Shown here one piece after another: positions 6,416-12,303 of a DNA stretch of 44,485 nucleotides (its first letter is position 1; every line of letters begins with the position of its first letter). The notes under the pieces were generated by a model. It worked only from the letters and a program-made list of their open reading frames with translations, was not told the origin of the DNA and did not search any database. The stretch lies in IMG/VR virus record IMGVR_UViG_3300027413_000012, positions 1-44,485 of that record; one strand, given 5' to 3'. The translations under genes and the position numbers were made by a program. This stretch comes from a virus.

Positions 6416-8790
6416 TACCAATTAAGCAAGAATCCTATTTCAAAAGTGTTATACTCTTCTGTATTCATAGACGCTCTTGCATAAAAAGAGTTATACCGGT
6501 GTAATACCGAAAACTTACCTAAGTCTAATTCACGTGATGAATCATACTCTAATACATCTGCAAATCCTACAGTAGTACTGTCTAAACTACGATACAAATC
6601 ATAACCTAAACTCACATAAGTTGTGCCAAGTTTAGAATTAAACTTGCCTGTGATATCTGCAAACAATTTTCCATCTACCATACTAAACGAATCAATAGTA
6701 ACATTGTGCGTACTATTTTGTTCTGTGAATCCGTTTACATCTGTGTGGTATGCTTCTGCACCGTAGGACGTATACCATGTGTCATTTATATATGTTACTT
6801 GCTCTACAAAAATACTAACTGTACTGTAATCAACATCAGCTGAACCTGTGCCGTAGTGCTTTGTAGGGTTCAGTAAAGACATAGTGTTGTCCACATAATT
6901 AATACCAAAATGTATATTGTCATCCACATAATCAAATCCAACAAAACTGCCATTGTTGTCACCGGTGAGTTTTCCTGCACTAAATCCAAATGTATCTGTT
7001 CTATGAGTGTAGCCTGCCATACCGAATGTTTCCATATCCGTAGCAAACAAAGATGTTGAACGTTGATTCTGTCGTAAGTCAGTAAACAACATTTTGCTTT
7101 TAAATATTTCATCAACGTATGCTTTAGGCTTGTTAGTAATTTCTAACATCATTTCTATTAATGGTGGATCTAATACTTGGAAGAATGTTTGCACACTTTC
7201 TGTATCACTAAAAGTTGTTGTTGATGCAATAAAGTCGTAAAAGTACTTGTTGTCTATTTCTACTGGGAAGTAAGGAGCATAGTCATCGAACTTAGGAAAG
7301 TCATCATATATCGAGAATGTACCATCTTCGTTAATCAGTGCATAAGTACCAAACACAGTGTCTACAATATCTAAATCTCCGTCACCGTCAAAGTCTAATA
7401 TTTCTAAATTACCTTCACCATTCCAATAACAAGGTCCATCTGAATTGGGGCATAATCCGTTAACATACTTTGTGTCTGGATTAACAGTACTTGTGACATC
7501 GCTAAATGTTTCGTCTCCGTTGTTTAAGAAAAACTGTACAGCTCTGCCATCATAATAAGGATCATGTTTAGTAGATGCAAGTATGATGTCTAGTAAACCG
7601 TCCCCATTAAAATCAAATGCTTTTATATCATTTGCATTTCCGTTTGTACCATAGTAGTTGTCTGGTAATTCAGTCCAGCCTCTATTACGCCAATCGTTAT
7701 TTCCATCATTCCAAAATACTGCACCCGAACTGTTTTCGTATGTTTCAGCAAATCCGTTTGCGGCGGCTTCTTCTGTTTTAAACCATCCAACTGCTACATC
7801 ACCGTGCCCGTCATTGTCAAAGTCACCGATTGTAGCCGCTGTGGCAAACACATTTGCCGCCTGTGTTGGAAACTTTTTGTTTGCAGTAAAATTACCTGCA
7901 CCGTCATTAATAAGCATTGCCCAACCCATAGGGTAGTTGTCAACATGAGCCGATGAAATTGCAGTAAATATATCCATATCTCCGTCACCGTCAGCGTCAC
8001 CGAAATCTGCATCATGTGAAAAACATCCACTATTATAACTACCTACCATACACTGGTCAAATAGTTCTTCCATAGGTAGATGTGTATCACCCTTGTCATA
8101 AAACTTTCCGTTGTCGCTTAGTACAAGTGTAGTGCCTTGATACAAGTCATCAATACCATCGCCATTAAAGTCTGCAACTATTAAACCTTTTTGATGTTCA
8201 GTATTATTGTCGCAGTCTGATCCTCTAAAACAAGGATTGCCTTCTGGAAACAAATCATTACTTAATACAAAGTTACCATCACCGTCATTTAAAAACGCAA
8301 ACAAGAAACTGTTTGGCTCAAATTCTAACCTGTCATTGCCTGTCCACAACGCCATATAAAAATCTTGCCATCCATCACCATTCAAATCTGCTCTAATAAC
8401 TTGTCCAAATTGTGGGAAAGTATTAGCAACATCTGTGTCGTTGTATTCATAGCCTACATGTGTTCCAGTAATAGTAGAACGGAAAAATCCATAGTCTGCT
8501 ATTTTATATTTTTCTGTAGGAGCAGGTAGACCAGTAGTAGTGTAATTAGTCATGTCAAATTTGTGTGTTACACTAGATGTATATCCCGACAAGTTTGTAG
8601 AATACGTTTTAGTCCACGAATCAAACTCATGTCGTTGGTCAGTGGGTGTGGATTGCGTAGGCGCCGGCGCGACAGCAGTTTGAACTTGCGGCGCGGCGGA
8701 GCCGCCACCGGAAGCACAAGATACTAATGCGAGACCTACTATTGCAATTATACTTACGTCTGCTACGGTTTTAATTATTTTACTTAACAT
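6415..8790 (-). CDS. Surface lipoprotein with FG-GAP/VCBS repeats and a barrel-like C-terminus
   Basis: This is a 791-residue protein. The ATG at 8790 places a lipoprotein signal peptide at the N-terminus: a positive start, a hydrophobic stretch, then lipobox LVSC with Cys25 as the lipidation site. Residue +2 is Ala, not Asp, which favours the outer membrane. A Pro/Ala/Thr linker follows. Residues about 135-475 carry repeated FG-GAP/VCBS calcium-binding motifs, such as ADLNGDGWQDF, ADFNGDGIDDLY, GDADGDGDMDIF, GDFDNDGHGD, FDFNGDGLLDI and LDFDGDGDLDI. Such repeats usually form a beta-propeller. From about residue 560 the sequence turns into alternating amphipathic strands ending EIGFLLNW, with a terminal aromatic residue as in outer-membrane beta-barrels. 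It is the last gene of a sigma70-type operon and overlaps the SWIM gene by 11 bp. No enzyme motif was found. It may modify the host surface (for example receptor masking or exclusion); that role is inference. Confidence 0.8.
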   Translation of the reverse strand: MLSKIIKTVADVSIIAIVGLALVSCASGGGSAAPQVQTAVAPAPTQSTPTDQRHEFDSWTKTYSTNLSGYTSSVTHKFDMTNYTTTGLPAPTEKYKIADYGFFRSTITGTHVGYEYNDTDVANTFPQFGQVIRADLNGDGWQDFYMALWTGNDRLEFEPNSFLFAFLNDGDGNFVLSNDLFPEGNPCFRGSDCDNNTEHQKGLIVADFNGDGIDDLYQGTTLVLSDNGKFYDKGDTHLPMEELFDQCMVGSYNSGCFSHDADFGDADGDGDMDIFTAISSAHVDNYPMGWAMLINDGAGNFTANKKFPTQAANVFATAATIGDFDNDGHGDVAVGWFKTEEAAANGFAETYENSSGAVFWNDGNNDWRNRGWTELPDNYYGTNGNANDIKAFDFNGDGLLDIILASTKHDPYYDGRAVQFFLNNGDETFSDVTSTVNPDTKYVNGLCPNSDGPCYWNGEGNLEILDFDGDGDLDIVDTVFGTYALINEDGTFSIYDDFPKFDDYAPYFPVEIDNKYFYDFIASTTTFSDTESVQTFFQVLDPPLIEMMLEITNKPKAYVDEIFKSKMLFTDLRQNQRSTSLFATDMETFGMAGYTHRTDTFGFSAGKLTGDNNGSFVGFDYVDDNIHFGINYVDNTMSLLNPTKHYGTGSADVDYSTVSIFVEQVTYINDTWYTSYGAEAYHTDVNGFTEQNSTHNVTIDSFSMVDGKLFADITGKFNSKLGTTYVSLGYDLYRSLDSTTVGFADVLEYDSSRELDLGKFSVLHRYNSFYARASMNTEEYNTFEIGFLLNW

Positions 8791-9076
8791 GTTTACAGTT
8801 TCCCCTAAATGTATATCCCGGACAACTACACTTGCCATCTTCGATAGTGTATACTTTGCCATTCGAACCTTGAACAGTAATAACACCTGGCGCAAGTTCT
8901 TCCGCACGTTCACCGATCTTCTTAAACTTTCTACGTGATTTGCTAAACTGCTTCATTGGATTTTTAAACACAGTATCGTTGTGTTGTACAAGTTGTCCTG
9001 CACCATTCACATGATAAATGCCATTAGCAATTTTAAGATTACCCCAATCGGTTACTTCTTGTAATATCTCAATCAT
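8780..9076 (-). CDS. Small SWIM zinc-finger protein
   Basis: This 98-residue basic protein ends in a SWIM-type zinc motif: C83-S-C85-P-G-Y-T-F-R-G-N-C94-K-H96, that is CxCx(n)CxH. SWIM fingers bind DNA or proteins and occur in helicases, transposases and MEKK1-type proteins. Here the finger sits at the extreme C-terminus of an otherwise short protein with a Lys/Arg-rich centre (KSRRKFKKIGERAEEL). The ATG overlaps the stop of the upstream gene (ATGA) and its own end overlaps the lipoprotein start by 11 bp, so it is translationally coupled on both sides. A nucleic-acid-binding or host-takeover role is plausible, but the partner and function are unknown. Confidence 0.75.
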   Translation of the reverse strand: MIEILQEVTDWGNLKIANGIYHVNGAGQLVQHNDTVFKNPMKQFSKSRRKFKKIGERAEELAPGVITVQGSNGKVYTIEDGKCSCPGYTFRGNCKHVK

Positions 9077-9297
9077 GATTGGCTCAACTTGTCATGCATT
9101 AATAAGTTCTCAACTTCGCTTGGATCGTGCAAGAACACTTTTTCCATTTCAGTTATTTCCTTAAGATGTGTTTTGCCTTCATCGTACTCAGTACGCACAA
9201 AAAGAATCTTATCTGCGACACGTTCAAACACTTCAAGGGGCATCAGCAAATCACTGTACCCGTCGATGCGAACATATTTTTTAGTTTTCGTTGCCAT
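9073..9297 (-). CDS. Hypothetical protein, 74 residues
   Basis: Not recognised. It is a charged, soluble, probably mixed alpha/beta protein beginning MATKTKKYVRIDGYSDLL, with no membrane segment and no cysteines. It is credible as a gene because AGGAG lies 9 bp before the ATG at 9297. It also follows the upstream gene by only 4 bp and shares ATGA with the SWIM gene downstream. It is the second gene of a four-gene minus-strand operon. Confidence 0.65.
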   Translation of the reverse strand: MATKTKKYVRIDGYSDLLMPLEVFERVADKILFVRTEYDEGKTHLKEITEMEKVFLHDPSEVENLLMHDKLSQS

Positions 9298-9301
9298 GCA
9301 T

Positions 9302-9715
9302 TTATGCTCCTATTTTTGCAAGACGCTCGTCTCTGTAATTAAGAGCTCCTTCGCCTAAGTAAATGTTACCATCGTCTGCTCTAAACAGTGTGTCCAACGA
9401 TGATGAAGCATCTTTCTGCTTTTGCAACACAGAAAACTCTGCTTGTTCAATAGTGATAGCACCAATTTGTACAAAATCCAACAACATGTCTGCAAAAGGA
9501 ACCTCGCCATTTGACTTCCAAACAGTAAGTCCGTCTACTTGAGCAGTATCTTGAAACTTCTCTTCGATACTCTTTGAAAAGTTGTTGCCTTTTTGTGACG
9601 TATAAAGTACATCACCAGTGAATGTTTTGTGATCATCGTTCATAGATGCCATACCAAAACGCTCTTTACGAACAGTTTCACCAGCAATTTCAACAATATC
9701 TTCTAATTTAAGCAT
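9302..9715 (-). CDS. Hypothetical protein, 137 residues, first gene of operon
   Basis: Not recognised. It begins MLKLEDIVEIAGETVRKERF and has mixed composition with an acidic middle, no signal peptide, no transmembrane segment and no cysteines. A good ribosome binding site (AGGAG, 6 bp before the ATG) and a near-consensus sigma70-type promoter 36 bp upstream make it a confident gene. The promoter type and the position among a SWIM protein and a surface lipoprotein suggest expression before the late genes. No function is proposed. Confidence 0.7.
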   Translation of the reverse strand: MLKLEDIVEIAGETVRKERFGMASMNDDHKTFTGDVLYTSQKGNNFSKSIEEKFQDTAQVDGLTVWKSNGEVPFADMLLDFVQIGAITIEQAEFSVLQKQKDASSSLDTLFRADDGNIYLGEGALNYRDERLAKIGA

Positions 9716-9750
9716 AAAAACTCCTACCTTTTTGTTAACTTATGCATACT

Positions 9751-9778
9751 ATTATACTGGTTTTTCCGGCAAAGTCAA
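9751..9778 (-). promoter_or_regulatory. Sigma70-type promoter of the 9715-6415 operon
   Basis: On the minus strand TTGACT (9778 to 9773) and TATAAT (9756 to 9751) are separated by 16 bp, one mismatch from the bacterial consensus. The site lies 36 bp upstream of the ATG at 9715 and should be read by the host polymerase early in infection. Confidence 0.75.
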
Positions 9779-9809
9779 CCTTTTTACCACAAATATTGGC
9801 ATCTTTTTT

Positions 9810-9817
9810 GTTAAATA
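9810..9817 (+). promoter_or_regulatory. Late-type promoter motif at the oxygenase pair
   Basis: GTTAAATA differs by one base from the GATAAATA motif of the other late genes. It ends 5 bp before the ATG at 9823, so a start 6 bp after the motif would give a leaderless transcript. No Shine-Dalgarno sequence precedes this ATG, which agrees with that reading. Confidence 0.45.
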
Positions 9818-9822
9818 CAAGT

Positions 9823-10263
9823 ATGGATATTAATGAATTTGTGGCGTTTTTGCGTCAAGATAAGCAGTTAAGCAGTGTGGTACAACTAAAGAAGATACAC
9901 CAAAAACTGTACTCTGCAAGCCAGTTATGGGACAGAATGCCCGCGGATTTCATCGAAAAGTACCATATACAGCCTGAACATTTTATAGGCTTGGAGTTTG
10001 TTAGACCAGGAGATTACCTAGCATTACACACAGATATTGGTGGTAGACGCAGTAATATACTTGTTAATGTAGGTGACCATCCTGCTACTATACAGCACAC
10101 TAATAATGATGTAACAGAGAATTATACCATACAGCCAGGTGATTTCTTTGTGTTAGATACTACTAAAGAACACGGCTGTGATAACCGACAATGTAGCACT
10201 ATTGCGGAGTTTGTAACAATTAATAATAGGAAACACTACAGCGAATGTATAGCACAGTTTTAA
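9823..10263 (+). CDS. 2OG-Fe(II) oxygenase-like protein, copy 1
   Basis: This 146-residue protein has the double-stranded beta-helix signature of 2-oxoglutarate/Fe(II) oxygenases: H69-x-D71 (LALHTDIGG) and a distal histidine H117 in DTTKEHG, with strands between them (RRSNILVNVGD, IQPGDFFVLD). The distal 2OG-binding Arg is not certain. Substrates in this fold are proline or asparagine side chains, nucleobases or small molecules, and none can be chosen here. ATG 9823 is preferred over an upstream ATG at 9742 because the earlier reading would translate both promoters. The gene is paralogous to the next one and overlaps it by 19 bp. Oxygenases of this type are common in marine T4-like phages. 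Confidence 0.65.
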   Translation: MDINEFVAFLRQDKQLSSVVQLKKIHQKLYSASQLWDRMPADFIEKYHIQPEHFIGLEFVRPGDYLALHTDIGGRRSNILVNVGDHPATIQHTNNDVTENYTIQPGDFFVLDTTKEHGCDNRQCSTIAEFVTINNRKHYSECIAQF

Positions 10264-10763
10264 AATGGAATTATGATGTTGTTGCAATGCGCCAGCTCGT
10301 AAAACCTATCAGAGAGTTCAAAGAAGCAAGTGCGTTCAACGTAATAGAGGATCGTGTGGATATGGATCAACACATATTTTTACTCCGCGACATGCCTCAA
10401 AGCCTACAACAACAAATCGTAAATGCTACTCCTTTACCTTTAGACATTGCGGAACACAGTGTGGCAATAGAAACAGTAAAGCAAGGATCAATGGTTAAGT
10501 TGCATCAAGACTGGTTAATGGGTTGGAATAATCCGTTAACTAGGAAAACTAATGTTATGTTTAACCTAGAAGATTCTCCATTAGAAATAATCCACAAAGA
10601 CAGTGAACATAACAAAATGTTAAATCCAGGAGAGGTATGTGTATTAGACGTTACTAAGTTCCATGGAGCATCCAAACATAGTTTGGAGAAAGACTTTTAT
10701 CTTTACACAGTTAATTTACGTTTGTCTTACACAGATACTGTTGCATTGTTAAACACTTTATAG
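10245..10763 (+). CDS. 2OG-Fe(II) oxygenase-like protein, copy 2
   Basis: This 172-residue protein is a diverged paralogue of its upstream neighbour. It shares H87-x-D89 (VKLHQDW), a strand with TNVMFNLEDSP matching SNILVNVGDHP, and LNPGEVCVLDVTKFHG matching IQPGDFFVLDTTKEHG, with H140 as the distal metal ligand. It has about 20 extra N-terminal residues. The ATG at 10245 lies inside the upstream gene (19-bp overlap), which suggests translational coupling. Retained iron ligands in both copies argue that both are active and may act on different substrates or together. The oxygenase fold call is by motif; the reaction is unknown. Confidence 0.6.
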   Translation: MYSTVLKWNYDVVAMRQLVKPIREFKEASAFNVIEDRVDMDQHIFLLRDMPQSLQQQIVNATPLPLDIAEHSVAIETVKQGSMVKLHQDWLMGWNNPLTRKTNVMFNLEDSPLEIIHKDSEHNKMLNPGEVCVLDVTKFHGASKHSLEKDFYLYTVNLRLSYTDTVALLNTL

Positions 10764-10778
10764 ATACTTCGTATCTTT
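10762..10778 (+). terminator. Weak hairpin after the oxygenase pair
   Basis: AGATAC and GTATCT form a 6-bp stem around a TTC loop directly at the stop codon, followed by only three T residues. It could be a weak factor-independent terminator or an mRNA 3' end stabiliser. Confidence 0.3.
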
Positions 10779-11255
10779 ACTACTGCTAACTTCAATCATT
10801 TCATTCATTTCAGTTCTTGTAGTAATTTTTTATTAATTAAGAAGTTATCAAGAAAGTTGAGCCATAATTCACCCGTCTCCGGGTGAATAAAAAAAATGTC
10901 ATCAAGATGAGCATCGCCATCTCAAACTCGGGTGCTATTAGGAAGCGGTGAGCCTTTTCTCCCCATACACTACCGTCACTGTCTTTCGACCTCACGGAAA
11001 TTAATATAGTCTTGTCGAGTTCAACTATATTAACTTTCAGGTTGCTTTTTCTCATTGCCTGAATCATTTTAATACTGTATCGTGTTTGTATCTTGCCGTC
11101 TACAGTCCAGTATCTCGCACCGGGATTACCGGATTGTCAAGGACAGCGAATTTCAGCCTCGCCAGGGTGGTGTAGAACCTATGTAGTTGACTTGGTGTCT
11201 GTGATGTTTTTATTAGCGTGACTGGGTGTCTATGTGTGCCATGTTCGATATATAG
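10764..11255. other. 490-bp stretch without an intact gene, locally GC-richer
   Basis: By eye the part 10865-11180 is richer in G and C than the neighbouring genes. It holds a perfect 9-bp inverted repeat with a TCTC loop (10867-10888) next to eight A residues (10889-10896). On the minus strand, pieces of coding-like sequence lie in shifted frames (see the pseudogene entry). No tRNA, promoter of the two classes seen here, or clear terminator was found. Confidence 0.5.
10805..11136 (-). pseudogene. Possible frameshifted gene remnant
   Basis: One minus-strand frame reads GARYWTVDGKIQTRYSIKM and continues through KVNIVELDKTILISV to HRFLIAPEFE. From there a neighbouring frame gives DGDAHLDDIFFIHPETG and LWLNFLDNFLINKKL before a TGA at 10807-10805. 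Joining them needs one inserted base near 10921, giving EFEDGD, so a single-base deletion is a simple explanation. The unshifted frame instead runs into an unlikely MAMLILMTFF segment and stops at 10837. Upstream, a TGA at 11139-11137 blocks extension, and the first ATGs (11067, 11055) lack a ribosome binding site. The product is not recognised. It could be a decayed gene, a sequencing or assembly error, or chance. Confidence 0.35.
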
Positions 11256-11681
11256 TTATATCTTTTTAAAATGTTCCTTAAGGATTTGTGATCCGCCTAC
11301 TCTAACGTTTATTATACCATTATAATATTCATCTGTCAAGAGAACATTTCGTTCAAATTGTTCTTGTGCTTCTATGTAACTTGCAATACCTCTAGTTGGA
11401 CAATAGTGTAGTATTTCTCTTGTAAACTTGTCTTCGCCTAACGTAATCACGTCCTCGTTTAAGTGATCCGAGCTACCCCAATAAGTACGCCAGTCGCTTT
11501 CTTTAGTTCCACGGCGTTTATTCTTTCTTCCCTTTAAGGGCGGCTTGGTTGTTTTGAACTTTGCAAGTTTTTTACCAATGTATTTCTTATCGCTTGTTGT
11601 GTTTGTAATTAAGTACACAAATGCTTCACAATCTTCCGGAAGTGTGTCTACTTTTTTACCTTTATATGTCCATTGGCTCAT
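11256..11681 (-). CDS. GIY-YIG-type endonuclease (SegE-like)
   Basis: This is a 141-residue basic protein. The GIY-YIG core is visible as FVYLITNTTSDKKYIGKK (residues about 21-38), followed by a Lys/Arg-rich segment (PPLKGRKNKRRGTKESDW). Next come YWGSSDHL, a REIL motif with candidate Arg88, and SYIEAQEQFE with candidate metal-binding Glu104. This pattern is known from short GIY-YIG nucleases of T4-like phages related to SegE. They may act as free-standing homing nucleases or DNA-processing enzymes. It is the last gene of the gp55-gp47-gp46 operon, and its start overlaps the methyltransferase end by 20 bp. Residue assignments are by eye. Confidence 0.75.
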   Translation of the reverse strand: MSQWTYKGKKVDTLPEDCEAFVYLITNTTSDKKYIGKKLAKFKTTKPPLKGRKNKRRGTKESDWRTYWGSSDHLNEDVITLGEDKFTREILHYCPTRGIASYIEAQEQFERNVLLTDEYYNGIINVRVGGSQILKEHFKKI

Positions 11682-12303
11682 TTATTAATCTCGCAGTTTT
11701 GTCAAACTCATTACTTGGGTCTGCATCAACATACTTATAACCAAGTTGTTCACTGATATGTTTTATTGCGGACGGACTTATGTAACTAATACTTCTAGTT
11801 TGGAATTCTCTATTACGCATTAGTCTATCAGTGTGGTCTAAAAATAAAGGATCATTAACATCAAGCAAATCTAAATTTTTATATGTAAAAATCACTTCGC
11901 CTAGTTGTGCTAATATACTTTTAAATTGTTTTAGATAATAAACAACCTCAGGTATTTCTAAATGTACAAAAACTGCATGTGATATTATTTTTGTAAAAGT
12001 GTAATCATGTAATGCAGATAAATCATTACGACCTATTTCTACATGTTCAACATCTGCAGGAATTCTAGATAACATAGACTGAGAAATGTCTGCACAAACA
12101 TATTTTGAAACTGTAAATGCTTCTGAGCCAAATCCTAATCCACTACCAAAGTCTAATACAACGTCTCTGTCACATATAAATTTATCAAATCTATATTTAT
12201 ATGCTTCTATTGTTCTTGTTTTTAAACTTTCTAAGTCTTCGTTTATATCTCCGCCAACAAGTTCTATTAGTCTAGGGGTGTTATCACCTTCCCACCCGCT
12301 CAT
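11662..12303 (-). CDS. SAM-dependent class I methyltransferase
   Basis: This 213-residue protein has a Rossmann-type SAM-binding motif I, VVLDFGSGLGFGS (residues 48-60), and an acidic residue at the end of the next strand (YVCADIS). It also has an ARNDLSAL-like motif region (GRNDLSALHDYTFTKI) and a strand-loop HAVFVHLEIPEVVYYL typical of small-molecule or protein methyltransferases. The DPPY motif of DNA adenine/cytosine-N4 enzymes and the PC motif of C5 enzymes are absent, so it is probably not a DNA methylase of those classes. The ATG overlaps the gp46 stop (TAATG). The substrate is unknown. Nucleoside, cap-like, lipid or queuosine-type targets cannot be told apart here. Confidence 0.75.
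   Translation of the reverse strand: MSGWEGDNTPRLIELVGGDINEDLESLKTRTIEAYKYRFDKFICDRDVVLDFGSGLGFGSEAFTVSKYVCADISQSMLSRIPADVEHVEIGRNDLSALHDYTFTKIISHAVFVHLEIPEVVYYLKQFKSILAQLGEVIFTYKNLDLLDVNDPLFLDHTDRLMRNREFQTRSISYISPSAIKHISEQLGYKYVDADPSNEFDKTARLINEPMDI

Noticed and set aside
9089-9358. Plus-strand ORFs of 71 to 89 codons opposite the small early genes
   Set aside because: The minus-strand genes have ribosome binding sites, ATGA coupling and a promoter; the plus ORFs have none of these.
10867-10896. Intrinsic terminator at the GC-rich hairpin
   Set aside because: The homopolymer is A on the plus strand after the stem, and on the minus strand the T run precedes the stem; neither orientation gives a stem followed by T residues.
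10900-11200. tRNA gene in the GC-richer intergenic stretch
   Set aside because: No T-loop GGTTCRANTCC pattern with matching acceptor and anticodon stems could be found on either strand.
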